A stretch of DNA of 64,000 nt from assembly GCF_030867095.1 (NCBI RefSeq), contig NC_081827.1:216321810-216385809 (forward strand), read 5' to 3'. The notes under the pieces are model-generated. The model was not told the DNA's origin, ran no database searches, and worked only from the letters and a program-made list of their open reading frames with translations. This DNA comes from Alligator mississippiensis. Its lineage: Eukaryota > Chordata > Crocodylia > Alligatoridae. Shown one piece after another: positions 48,101 through 60,648 of this stretch. The position numbers were made by a program, and so were the translations under genes. Each line of letters opens with the position of its first letter. Position 1 is the first letter of the stretch.

Positions 48101-50573
48101 TAGGAAACTGCCGGATATATTTGAGATTGCTGAAATACAGCAGTTGTGCCTATGAAAATACACTGGAAAATTCCATAGACAACTTCTGCTTTTATTATAG
48201 GAACCAAAGGAAAAAAAACCTGATCTAAAATAATCACAGGACTCAAGTACCTACTGTGATTAGGAACCAGGCAGACAAAAACAACGAAGTAGCATTAAAA
48301 ATCACCTACCAAAGGCCCTCGTATGTTGATTGTTTTGGAGTTAGCAAATTACTAATTTGCTCGTCCTATAAAAATAATTCAAAAAAGCTTTTCTGGCTTT
48401 AAGGTACATTAAGAGAAAAATTACATCTGCAGTACAGGATATTTAATGGCTGCCAAGCCTCTGCGTTATTAACATTTTTTTGCGGGGGGGTGAGGGGAGG
48501 CAGGGGGGGAGAGGAGCAGAATCATGTTGAAATACTTCGTTCTTTGACCCCAAAACACAGCTAGGTTTTATATCTGTGATCCAGTACACAGCCTCCATCC
48601 CTTCACATTTTTAATATTTTTCTTTCTCCACTGTTGAGCCAGAGCTGTTTCACCATGAAACATAGTTCTATTCTAGTGCCTGCTTTAAAAAAAATCATAC
48701 TGCAGTGTAACCCAAGCAAAGTAAACTGCGGCACAATCTCTTCTCTCCAGAGAGAAAGGAAATTGCACACAGAAGCACACATGATCTCTGCTGCAAGAAG
48801 GTTTGATGAAAATAGGGAAAGACACTTCATAAACAATTTATAACATCTAAAAAGGCAACTGGGCCAAGTACTCTCTGCACTTATATTTTTTATTATCCAT
48901 CATACACATAATTGGCTTTCTACATAATTTATATATAATTTTTTCTCTCTAAGTAAAATGTAAATTGTTTGTGTTCTTAATGTCTAATATTTGTTTAACA
49001 ATTATATACTTTTTTAATGGTATTGTTACAGGGTTTTGGCTGTTAAAATATACAAAGCACTGCAATGCAGAGAATTGTTTTCTGAGCTTGAATTTTAACC
49101 AAGTAGTGAGACCTCTATAATATACACTCCATAAGTGGCCAAAGACTTGTGCAGGATTTTTTTTTTTCTGTATTCTATAAAAATGTCATGCTTTTAGATA
49201 CCATGGCAACCCCTATCACGTGGTACTTGTTACATTTCTAAAATATATAGCAGTCTGTTATCCACAGCAGTATCTTTGAATGACAAGAGGATCTATGCTA
49301 AAGCAACACCTCTGTTAATATGTAGATGAACAATGGTGTAAAGCCTGCAGTTCCTACCACAAGCTATGATAGGTAATGAGTATGCAATTAAAAGGAAACA
49401 TCATGAGTGTGCTGAGTCATGGGCATGCAGAAAGTTAGAGTGTCCCCTGATCAAGCACAGACATGGATCACTGTGTCACTCCTGTTGTTCTTTAACCTTT
49501 TGATGGCTTTAAAATGTGCGAGGTGGAATGTTTCTGCTGAACACTGCTGAATTATTCTGTGTGTTTAGGTGGAATACACCTGCTGTCCTGCTGAATGCAT
49601 GAGGCTGCAAACTGGCAGAAGAAAAACAGAAAAGTAGGAAGGCAGCAAATACAGGTGGCTGGGAGTACCTGTTTGGAACAGCATGAAGCCAAAACACAAC
49701 TGTTCTATAATAGAGCATGGGCGCATTATTAAAAATCTCTATGGCACCATATTTGTTGTTTGTCTTTAAAATCTGATATCTTTTAGATATTAGACATAGA
49801 TATAAAATTGTATATCTATATTTTCTATTTTCTTTCAGAATAATATGTCAAATTCAGTAATGAAATAAGATATTGTGACAATTCATAAACTCAATTTGAA
49901 AAGAATAATGAACATCATAAGAGGTGTGTGAGTGACCATAGTAACATGTTAAAATGATTTTCTCTTCAGGTTTTGAGGCCAACATATTCAATTTGTATTT
50001 GACTTTAATGCCCAGATGGAAAAGGTAAAAATCAGAAATAGTGAAAAATGTAGTTGTTTGTATCAACTACTGTTAGTAACACAAATATATAATAACATTT
50101 TTAGTAACACAAATAAATAACGTTAATTTGTTTCTACCCTTATACTTTAATCTGAATGCCTACCTTAAATTGTCTTGGAATTTTAAGTTGCTGAGTCTTT
50201 TGCAGCTCTAGATAAAGCAAGGAGAATGTCTTATATTTTCTTGCAAAAAATGCACTAGTTCACTGTGGGAATACCCTCTTAAAGCAAAGAAAATGCTTTA
50301 GAGAGAATTTGAAGACAGTACAGCAGAGAGGGAGCAGAAATGACAGACTCAGCACAAAAGAAGCTTTTTGCTTGTATCTGCCCCATGATCATGCAGCAAA
50401 ACAACACCTAAGACAAATTTGTAATTAAATTTATTTGAAAACTATTCATTATTGTCAAATTTTATGAAGGGTTGGGATTGTTACTTCATTATTTACCTGA
50501 GCTGTGTGTTTTTGACAGAACACAAGCATTGTTTGTCCTGAAAATACTGGTTTAGATACTGGATGGCAGACAA
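45156..50573. other. Intergenic sequence downstream of the channel gene
   Basis: No host exon recognised. A GC-richer block at 46190-46740 with repeated CAATCAG-type motifs may be an old repeat. The left end of the MITE family is at 46981. G-rich stretch at 48482-48515. The rest is AT-rich, without recognised content. Confidence 0.6.
46981..47226. mobile_element. MITE, same family as 50574 (left end clear)
   Basis: Starts TGGGGTGCATCTACACATGC like the copies at 50574 and 60406. The interior has repeated GCTGTTGTGTCACTGTAGCA-like units; the right end is not clear. Confidence 0.4.
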
Positions 50574-50831
50574 TGGGTGCATCTATACGAGGCACTAGAA
50601 ATGCAGTAGACTAGCTCTACTGTGCATTAGTGCATCGCAGCAAAAGATGTGCTAATGCATGAATGCACAATAGAATTAAGCTACTGTGCATCAGCATCAC
50701 GTAAAAGATGTGCACCAGTGCTACTACTCAGTAGCACTGAATATGGCACCTTAAGTTAGTGCCTGTTATTACTGGTACTAAAATTAATGAGCTGTAATTA
50801 CAGCAAATTAATGCACATGTAGATGTTCCCA
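50574..50831. mobile_element. MITE with TGGGTGCATCTA termini
   Basis: Left end TGGGTGCATCTATACG, right end CATGTAGATGTTCCCA, whose reverse complement is TGGGAACATCTACATG. 258 bp, AT-rich, with repeated ATGCACAGTAG/GTAGCACTG interior units. No ORF. Confidence 0.6.
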
Positions 50832-52028
50832 GTGGAACTTGTTTTCCTAAGGGACTTAGATATTATGAAAGACCCACACAGCAAAATAACAATAAAATTA
50901 TTTAAAAGTCAAAATGCATGTTTTAATGACTGCAGACCATATTAATAAGTAAGAACATCCTGGCTTTTCAATTCTAGAAGAATTTTTAAGAACATAAAGG
51001 TTAAAAAAGGTGGCAGTTGTCTTGCTAGAAATCCAGGCTCATGCTGTAAGAAAGCCATTTCCACCTGATGCAGCTGTGAATGGGTACTCAGTGGTTTGGA
51101 CTGGGGAGCCAGAGGAAACTAGGTAAGGAAGCTAACCATACCACTTCCTTGTGTGTCATTGGTTAAAGAAGATGACCCATCTTAATCACTGTAACCCAGA
51201 CTGCCTTCAGGCAGACAGTGACTGACAGATTTAAAGGAAACTTTCAAGTTACCTGTTGCTTTCCTTTCTGCACTTCTCAGCCTGGAGAATGAAAACAAAT
51301 CAGATGAGTTAATTCTTCCCTTCTCTCCATTAATCACGCACTATGTGGTCCCCTTCCTGTGGACAGAAATCTACAGGTATATAAGCCCCTCTGTATACAA
51401 GCCCCTCTGTCTTTGCACTTCCTCTGTCCTTTCTCTCAGATAGAGAGCTCTCTTAAACATGTTTTTTCACTGCTGACCTTTGTTCTGCCTCCCCATATTT
51501 CCCTTGGTTTCCTTCATGCAAAGTTCAAGGGAAAACAGATAACAGCCATTGTATGCTATGACCAGAAGCTCCAGTCGTGGTTAGATGATTTTAGTATTGA
51601 CTCCTGGGAGACTTGCATACCTATCCAAAATGCATCCAAGCTGTATTCTTAATAACAGTGATTCATTTGCAGATGTTTAAGGTAAGTTCAATTTGCACTT
51701 TGCCACAAGCAAAATGTGGGCTTCATTGGCACAGTCAGCAGATTTAGGTAAGGGGTTTGCTGTGGTTTATTTATTTATTTATTTTTTAACATCTTAAACT
51801 TCATGTTCTGACTGCGTGCAAGAGACTTGGTCCCAAGTGCCAGTTTATAGAATGCATTACAAAAGGTTAAATACTGAGTCAGTTGCCAACATGGAAAGAA
51901 TTAGATCGTCTAAAATTAATTAGTGGTAAATCAATGTCTAAAAATTAATGCCATAGCATCTCCATATGCACATTATTGGTGATGGGATCAATAATCACAT
52001 TTAGAACCTAAGCCGATCACAAACATTA

Positions 52029-52568
52029 TGGGCATCTATACTCATGATTTAGGGTGGAGGGGGGGTGCTTTAATTAGAGTGTCTCTGAGGCCACTCTAAT
52101 TAAAGCACCCACTGCATTACGTGTATCATAGGCGATGTGTAGTGGGGGCATGTGCCCCCCCCCCCGAAGTTGGCCCTCACTGGCCAGGGAGTGGGGAGCG
52201 TCAGCCAGTGCCCCCCGACAAGAAGTGCTGGCAGCACTTCCAGTTTTGCCCATGGTACTTCTGGTGTGTTGCTGGTGCTTCTGGGGTCAGCAATCAGCCA
52301 CTGAGGGACCCCTCCCCTGTCAGTGATCAGTCGCTGGTGCCCCCTCTCAGAGCCAGGAGGCACCAGTCGCCCATGACGTGTATTCAGCATCCCACGCTTC
52401 AAAATAGTGGCAGGGACACTGTAACTGAAGCTCACTTGACAAGCTTTAGTTAAAATGCCCCCACCTCCATTTTGAAATTCAGGGATGCTGAACATATGAT
52501 GTGGAGGCTGCTGGAGTGCACTAATTAGCACGCGTTGGAGCAGAGGTCTGTCACGTGTATAGATGTCT
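52029..52568. mobile_element. MITE of the same family with two hairpins and an inserted GC-rich segment
   Basis: Left end TGGGCATCTATACTCATG, right end CACGTGTATAGATGTCTA. A perfect 19-nt inverted repeat (52063-52081 with 52092-52110, 10-nt loop) lies near the left. A larger hairpin at 52380-52494 is related to that at 11642-11757. Between them is a GC-rich piece (52150-52370) with a poly-C run. Confidence 0.6.
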
Positions 52569-54705
52569 ATTATTCAAAAAGACTTCCCAACATTCTTCAT
52601 GAATACATTTTCTATATCCCCGTTTACTCTCTTTTTGAATATAGATGAGAATTAATTTTGATCAGAATTGAAAGACAATAGTAAATCTCTATAGTGCAAA
52701 GGACTGTATTCACTTGCAAGTGCAGTAAACAGTCTTTAAGGAATATTTAAGTGCTTTCTACAACTATTTATTCTGCAGAGGAATTTTAAATGTTCAAATC
52801 TAGCATAATGAACATGGGGCATATATTTGTGACTATTTCTAAAAAAACTGCAGTAAACAGGTACCTATATTAGACCACTCACTGAATGGTTCCTTGCAGA
52901 GTTTCTTCTTTATTAATTCAGCCCAGTGAATGTGTTACTTGTAAATATATATAGAAACCCTAACAAGGTGGATTAAAATTACTTCTGAGCTGTTCAAAGT
53001 TAAATAGCTTTATGTTCTGGAAAATATTCTTTTTCCAGAATATGTTCTGGAAAAAGCTCCAGTGTTCAACAGTCTTTCTGGCATATTCTGCATATCGGAG
53101 AAATTATTGAATACTTCATCATTGTAACAACGTGCTTTGATGTTTTTTTTGTTCCCTTTCCTATTTCTAGAGTGGTCCTTGACATAAAAGGGTGACTGAT
53201 TTCCTGAGGGAACAAAATGTCTTCACTATAAATCAGACTTGAAAGTGTAACAGAAGGCAATTTTACTTTGTCACGTGGGGCTATTCAAGTTGTTGTAAAA
53301 CACAAGCAGTTTGGAACACAGGGACTGATCAAAAACCCACAGAAGTTGATGGGAACTCTTCCACGCATTTCAGTCTCTGTAGTAAGTAAAATTCTTGGGG
53401 AAGGCATTGATTTTTGTCAAGCTAGCTTTGCCAAACATAGATAATGGTATCATAGATATAGTATCACTTGCAGGCCTTTGATGTAAGGAGCATAAAAGGG
53501 ATTGCAGATTTAGCATTATTGGTTTGTTGAAACTGGGTGAGATTTGTACTTCTAAGTATTGAAGTGCTGATGGAGGACTGTCAGCATTAAAAAGCAATGG
53601 AAGAGAATCCCACTGGATGTGTATCAAAGGACAAGGTCTCTAACATGGTATGTATATGTAAACCGGAAGGTTTTATAATATGAATAGGGACTTTGCAAAA
53701 TAGAGGATAGTTGATGATGAACTACAGAACAGTTTGGTGGTGGTTATTAATATGTACAAGATAAATGGTTTTATCTTTAGCTGCAAAGTTTTCCCCAAAC
53801 CCTGATGAACATCTTTGCATCTAAGGCTCGAGAGATCTTTTATTTGTTTGTTTAAAATTGTGAAGTACTGTATAGTCATTGTTTGTAGAATTATGATTTG
53901 TGGCTTTCTCCAAGATAAAATAGAATCTCCTGTAGACTACATCCAGAAAGGTAGAAATAATATTAAACATATAAAAAAGACAACGATAATAGTAGGTCTC
54001 TGTTTAAAAGGAAAGACTATAAATAGGCTCTCTTGACTAGTATATACTTTCTAGATTACAAGGTTAGATTAGACCAACATGGTTAGATTATAATAAAATT
54101 ATGACAAAAGATACCCCTGATTAATTAATATTGAAGCTAAACATATTCTTTGTAACTAATAAGAAAAGATATTTAAATATCAACAGTTAACAAGTAATAT
54201 TACTATTTTTATCACATATCAGAATTAACATAATATATTTCAGGGTTTGTTCTTCAGAATTATTAACCAAAAAAGTCTGTGTCCTTTTAAAGATGCGTTG
54301 GTACACTATATTAAAGGTACCCATATCTTCATTTCTGTATATTTTCTTTGCTCTGATAAATGCAGTTCTACTCCTTGGACCAACAGATTCTGATTTCAGT
54401 TCTTCAACTTTGTCTTCTTTGAAGGTAATGTTGTATTCCAGGAGCTGCAGTCAAGTGTTTGTTAAATATAATTCAAATTCTTCTATTATTTAATTCTAAA
54501 ATCTGTTAACCTCTTCCTTTCAAAAACACTTATTTCTGAAATTTTACTCTATGATAGTTGACAAGCTTCTGATACTTTCATGAATGGCCTTGGTTGTTAG
54601 ATCACTGGACTGTAGACATTGAATGGCTCTTCAGTCTTGACTGATCTGCTTTTACTTGAGAATGTTCTTGTAGTAGGTTTGTCTAAGTGCTCCAAAAGGA
54701 TTTCA

Positions 54706-54812
54706 TGGGTGTTGGTTGTAGCTGTGTTGGTCTAAGGACATAAGCAAGCAAGGTTCTTTGGGTAAGTCTGATATCTTTTATTAAACCAACTCAAATAGCT
54801 GGAAAGAATTCC
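54706..54812 (-). mobile_element. Penelope-like 3' tail fragment, - strand
   Basis: The + strand reads GTTGTAGCTGTGTTGGTCTA, AAGGTTCTTTGGGTAAGTCT, GATATCTTTTATTAAACCAA then CTCAAATAGCTGG. This is the reverse complement of the tail after the coding end in the copies at 17400-17492 and 63600-63663. The ribozyme-like part is missing. Confidence 0.7.
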
Positions 54813-55520
54813 ATAGAAGTCTAGAAAGCTATTTCTAGAGTTTGCTTAGTTGGAAAGCCAAAAAATTAGCAACTGTACTGAGAATTCTAAAAGAGATATT
54901 TGGGATCTCACAGAATCAATTAGTTGGCTGCTGTGATATAGCAAGTACTCTGGAGTAAGAGTCTGTGAGAATTCAATTATAAATCAGCAAAGAAACAAGC
55001 AAAAGATCATGTAACTCTGGATTAAGAGAGTCAACACTACTTCAGTGACAAACAAGACATGTAAACGGCTAAAAAAATGTGGTTAAACCAGAAAAGAAAT
55101 ATCAAAAATACAAAAAAAAATAGAATATCAGCTCCTGTTAACAAATTATCTTTGGCCATCCTTGTTACCAGATCGACTTTGCAGATAGTAAGGTACTATT
55201 GCACAAGAGCAAGAATTTCACATTGGGCCTCTACAGTACAGGATGAATTGCATGCAAAGTGGTGATAAAATGTTATCAATTTGGATTCAATTTGTATTAA
55301 AGAAGCTGTAAGTCTTATATCTTCTGGAATTCCGATACTTCACATGGAAGTGGCTATTGACATTTTTTAAGAAATATTTTTAATAAGCATTTGGAAAATC
55401 CCTTTGAGCCTCCATTTTGTAAGTTATTACGGTTTACCTTTATCAATACATCTGAGAGCCCATGTCTGCTCTTATTGAGATCAAAATCTGTCATTTCCCT
55501 TCATGCAAGCAAGATTCAAC

Positions 55521-55619
55521 CTCTGAAGTAGGTTACAGTAAAAGAGAACAGAAAATGCTTCCTCTTCATAGTCCCCCAACAGCAAAAGGGAAATGATACT
55601 TTTTTTAAATATCAAGCAA
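55521..55619 (+). repeat. Local direct repeat, copy 1
   Basis: About 97 bp from CTCTGAAGTAGGTTACAG to AAATATCAAGCA, repeated at 56093-56188 with a few substitutions and a 2-bp difference. Confidence 0.85.
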
Positions 55620-56092
55620 AAACACCGGGAATTGGTTTATTGCAGCAGATGTTATGGGAAGCAGAATTGAAGAATAATTGGATCAACAGTAGCAATTGCG
55701 TTTCTCGTGTGTCGACACCAGGAAAGGAGTGCCAGGTAACCTAATTAGCACATACACTTCACTAGTAACTAGACAATTTTTTTAAAAGAGCAAGAAAGAA
55801 GAAACTCCCTGTAAACAAAGAAGAAATTCTTCTTAAAATTCAAATTAATTTAGAAGATCTATTTTGGGATCAATAGATACCTGACCAGAAAGGATGTTTT
55901 CTTCCCACAAAAAAAGAGATATTTTGGGGAGATGATATTATTTGGAGTCTTCCTCTGTGGGAATAGGAAGCATTGTGGTAGTAATTTTAATAAGAAGCTT
56001 ACATATAAATAAACATCAGCAGGACCAATTTTTCAAAATTAAAGCTTATATCAGGTAAATGTTCATACAGATGGCCAGGGGGCCCTAACTGC

Positions 56093-56188
56093 CTCTGAAT
56101 TAGGTTACAGTAAAAGAACAGAAAATGCTTCCTCTTCATCGACCCCTAACAGCAAAAGGGAAATGATACATTTTTTAAATATCAAGCA
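56093..56188 (+). repeat. Local direct repeat, copy 2
   Basis: CTCTGAATTAGGTTACAG to AAATATCAAGCA, the second copy of 55521-55619, about 470 bp after its end. Confidence 0.85.
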
Positions 56189-56846
56189 CGTCTTCTGTGA
56201 ACAAATATGCTCTACTTTTTGCTCTTATCATGGCCTGCTGCATAGAACTGGCAAAGGCCTCTAGAAAGAATAGTTTCATTCATTTCTAGTGAGAGTTACT
56301 CTGTGTTTGATTACATTTTTGTTAATAGTCTTAAGAGTATAGTTAAAACAGCATTTTCAGGTCATTTAAGTTTTAAATTTTCCTACCTTTTTGAAGTTTT
56401 GTTATGGTAGCAGATACCTTTCTAAGTTTGTCTACATGATTTTATTGCTGTAGCACCAAATAACTTAAAGTAATAAGAAATTTGTGTTCTTCTTACAATT
56501 AAAAATATTGATCTAAAAAACCTTGGCATGGTTGTATCCTCAGTCTGCTCAAACTGTCACCATCTGTGAGCTATTGGAGGTGTACTAGTAGAGACATTCA
56601 AGCTAGTAGACCCAAGGGCTAATTGAGAAGTCCCTGTAAACAAAGCCTCTTGTCAAAAAGGCTTTGTTGACAATTTGGCCATTTTCTATACAGAGACAAA
56701 TGGGCACTACCACAATTTTCTCTCATTGATTCTTCCATCTGTCCCTCAGTTTTTAACTTCTACACTCTCTACCTCTCCACAGCAGAAATCAGCAGCAGAC
56801 TCCACTATAGCTTTTGACCCTTCTCTAACCATCTTCCTGTAGAGAC

Positions 56847-57543
56847 CAGAGATGTGGGTTTTCTGGAAAAATTTAAATTGGAAAATTTTCCAGAAAAAAT
56901 TCCAGAAAATTTTCCAATGCCCCAAATAGAGCATGATCTGATTTAACATGTTTATTTGACTTATATTTAGTAAACAAAACTAAAAAAGTACCCCCATGTT
57001 AATTTTATGTTTCAATAGCCACAAGTATTTGAACTGAAATATTTGATTAGGAAAATAATTAAATAGAGCACACTTACTGTGTTTTAAATGTTATAGTCAA
57101 ACACATTCAAAGCTTTATGTGGAAAGAAATTATTTTTATTGGAATACTTGTAAAAATGTAAGACAATACACAATAGTATGTTCTTCCCTTCCATTGTTTG
57201 TTTAAATTTAAGAAAAAAACTGAAGGCACTGAAAACCTTTGAGACACTAATTTTAGCATACCCATGATATGCCATGTTTTGATTTTTGGTTTTAGATTTT
57301 TATGTAAGTGTATTTACCCTCCTGTTTACAGATCAATAAAAGATATATGTACTCTCTCACACAGTCCCTAGGGATAATTACCTGCAAAACATTTATTACA
57401 ACTTTGAAATTGCCAAGCTGCCTAATATTGTATTGGCATCCACTCATTGTTGCTAATGAATGTTATAAAACAATGAATTTTTAGAAATGGAAAATTTCCC
57501 ACAGAAAAATAAAATACTGGAAATATTCCACCCCACATCTCTG
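56847..57543. mobile_element. hAT-like MITE with CAGAGATGTGGG termini
   Basis: Starts CAGAGATGTGGGTTTTCTGG and ends CCACCCCACATCTCTG. Sub-terminal GGAAAATTTTCCAGAA palindromes occur at both sides. The flanking 8-mers GTAGAGAC and GCAGAAGC agree at 5 of 8 positions, a weak target duplication. Confidence 0.55.
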
Positions 57544-59793
57544 GCAGAAGCCGGGGAAGCATTGAGAAGCAATAACTTTCTTCACCCAAGATCCTTGTGG
57601 ATAGGTGGTAGCATGTAGTGCCATGAAGTGCTACTGACCAGAATTTGCTACTCTACTATTATTGAGTACTGGAGTGATGGTGAGGATGCTCAGTAACATC
57701 TGCTGAAGCTGTTGTCCTTTACTTGGATCAGACTATGCTTCCTACACATACCAAAAAAAGTGCTAGATTGGGTGGGGGGAAGGGGCAGAAAACATAAGAT
57801 TGAGGGAGCAAATCAGAGGAGGTAGAAAGCTAGAACTTGCAGATATGGGAAATGTCTTCAGAGGATGCTGAAACAAATGAGGGAAAGGAAAAGGAAAGAT
57901 GTAGATCAGCAAAATCAAGGGGAGGGCTCAGGGGCTGGAGTTAAGGAAAGGTGTAACACATTACTGGATAGTAGCAGGAGAATGAAATCCTGCAGTAGGG
58001 AATGGATGAGGGATTAAATGCTTGCAGCATCTGTAGGATTTGCAAAATATGATATTGCAGCAACACCTTGCAAGGAAAAGGTTCAGTGTAGCCCAGTACC
58101 TAAGTTCCTTGCCTTCCCTATTGAACTGGTGCAGTGAGCTGCCTGAGATGACTTGATTCCAGGAGATCTTTCATACATAATCATATAAGTATGGGTATAA
58201 AAATGAATTTTTCTTTTTGCTTATTTGGGCATAATATCCCCTGCCATTGCAGGAGCCAAGCCATTGGCACTGCCCTTGTCTCCTTTGATGTTCACCTCCA
58301 ACAAACCGTAAGAGTTTTTTCTTTTCTTTTTCTTTTTTTAAGCAGGGTTCTTCGTGGCTCTGATTTGTTTGTGGTAAGAACAGAAAATCTGCTGGGCTCT
58401 TTTGGACAAGTAGCCACCTATAAATGCAGGCAGTAGAACTGGATGCCCCAAATGGGCCCTCCCAGGCCTATTTTCAATGTAATAGGTATGTTTATAATCT
58501 CATAGCAAATTACGAATTTGCTGTTCTAATTATCTGAATAGTGATCTATTCCCTGTTCCTGGCAAATGTAGTTTTCTTCATTAATGTAATTGATATATAT
58601 GGATTTTAGAGGTGGTATTTTAATCAATCCAGTGAAGATGTATCTCACTATTCTAATTGAGATATGGTTTTAATATAAATTAATCACAAAAAAATAATGA
58701 TTTTTGTTCATAGCTAAACAATCACATCTCTTAACTTTTTCTAGTATAAAAGCTTTGATCCATCAGTAAGGACTTTCTCAACCACTCGTTTGTATCTCTC
58801 TCCAGCCCCTTAGGGTTTGTCTCCACTGGAAAATATTACCAGTATACAGATGCTTTACCACTAAGTTGTGAGTGTAGATACTTTATGAGGTTTTTAAAAA
58901 TTTAAGATGCTTCCAAAGCAGCAAAATCTGAATTGAAAGGAAAAAAAAAAGACTAGCATTGTTATACCAAAATAACAAGCGTCCGTGCATTCTGACAACT
59001 ATTTTATTTTAAATTTACACCTTAGTGTGATTCTGACTCTTAATCCATATATCAAAATGTTACAAAATAGTTGTGGTACCTAAATATTTAAAAAGAGATT
59101 GAAAAGTTAGAGAAGTTGCTAAGAAGAGCCACAAAATTCAATTTTAGGGATTAAAGAATATACATTGTGAGAGAATATGTGTAGCCTATCAAACAGATTG
59201 AAAGATGAATTGATTAGAGTGCAAAAATATTTTCAAGGGAGAAAATTCTATAGGACTCACTTAATATAGTGAAGAAAAGTGTAACCAAAACAAATGGTTG
59301 GAAGTTAAAACCAGACATATTCAAACAGCAAATAAAGGCACACCTTTTCTACAGCCTTTCCTATAAACTGCCAAAGAGTATCTATCTCTGGATATCAACT
59401 AATGAATCTTGAATGCCATTTTGGAAGACATGCTTCATTCAAACAGAAGTTATTGTGGTCAGTGCAGGGGTAAATTGGTGAAAGTCTTTGGCTTGTATTA
59501 CAGATAGTCTAAATCAGAATGTGTGATATAATAGTCCCTTCTGGCATTACAGTCTGGAGATTTTGTGGCAGTGTGCTAATATTAACATAACTGATTGACT
59601 GACCATGGCTATGAAAACAAGAAACCCAATTAGGAGTATAAACAAATCACTAACGCAATGAACATCAGCATGATTAATGAAGCAGTCAAAGAGAAATGCA
59701 CTTTAGTTAATCTTCAGGTTTGGGAATTGGTTAAAGAAATGGAAGGGATGTTCTTATAAAGGGAAAACAAAATTACTTATTACTGCATAGACC
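57544..59793. other. Intergenic sequence
   Basis: AT-rich with a moderately G-rich part at 57760-57960. No ORF with a domain and no recognised repeat. Confidence 0.6.
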
Positions 59794-60272
59794 AGGGCTG
59801 TCCAACTTCAGCATAGCTAAGGGCCACATGCTGCACAGCTTGTGAACCTCAGACCACACACTGTGCATACTACATGCTGTTGGGACCACATGGGCTCCCC
59901 AGGACCTCCATTGCATGAGCCTTGCACTGTGACTACTGCATGGGCAATCCCCCTACCATTGCTGTCACCCCCGCATGGACACTTTTTCCCCACCTCCCAG
60001 CTCCCTGCTACCATGCAAGTTCTTCTCTCCCCACCACTGTGTAGGCTATCGCCCATTTCATTGCCACCACCATGTGGGAAGTTCCCACCCTCCTGCCACT
60101 ACTGTGAGAATCCCCTGCCCAACCCCACCTTCTGTTGTCATAGGGCCTCCCACCTTGCTGTTCTGCCCCAGAAACCCCAGCCACTAGCAGCCAGAGCAGT
60201 GATAGCCAGGCAGGAGCCCAGGAGTTGCATGTTAACTCCTTCAGCCTGAAGCTGCCAGTTGGACATCCCTAG
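59793..60272. mobile_element. hAT-like MITE, GC-rich interior
   Basis: Starts CAGGGCTGTCCAACTTCAGC and ends CAGTTGGACATCCCTAG, imperfect inverted ends. The CCACCATG-rich interior produces overlapping ORFs without domains. Exact limits and target duplication uncertain. Confidence 0.55.
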
Positions 60273-60405
60273 GACAGACCAAACTAGTATAGGATGTTAC
60301 AAGATGCATTAACAAAGCATGTAAGCACAGTAGGACAACATTAAAAAATCTTTTTTGCTAAAACAAAACTCAAATTTAGGCCCAATTTAGCAAATGGGAC
60401 ATACC

Positions 60406-60648
60406 AGGTGCATCTACACATGCATTAATGCACCTTTTCTAATGTGCATTAAATTTAGTATCTCCCATGTGAGGAACTAATTAACGTGCATTAGGGTGCG
60501 CAGTACATTTGAACGCTTTTTTAGTGATGCTTAATGTTCAGTAGACTCTTTTACTGAGCATTAGCATAATGTTAGTTTTTTACATGATGCTTTAATGTAC
60601 AGTTAAATAGTGTACTGAACATTAAAGCACGTGTGTAGTCATGCCCAC
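60406..60648. mobile_element. MITE, same family as 50574
   Basis: Left end AGGTGCATCTACACATGCAT, right end GCACGTGTGTAGTCATGCCC. Interior is rich in ATGCATTAA/TTAATGTAC self-complementary motifs. 243 bp. Confidence 0.6.

Larger units (their letters stand above)
52569..56846. other. Intergenic, mostly AT-rich
   Basis: Contains a Penelope tail (about 54706-54812) and a 97-bp direct duplication (55521 and 56093). Nothing else recognised; short ORFs have no domains. Confidence 0.6.

Noticed and set aside
54293..54493. Hydrophobic ORF that might be a membrane segment of a neighbouring channel gene
   Set aside because: Does not align with any Nav segment and lacks convincing splice sites.
59817..60249. 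ORF of 135 codons and partners
   Set aside because: Lies inside the hAT-like MITE at 59793-60272; proline/histidine-rich translation from a C-rich repeat.
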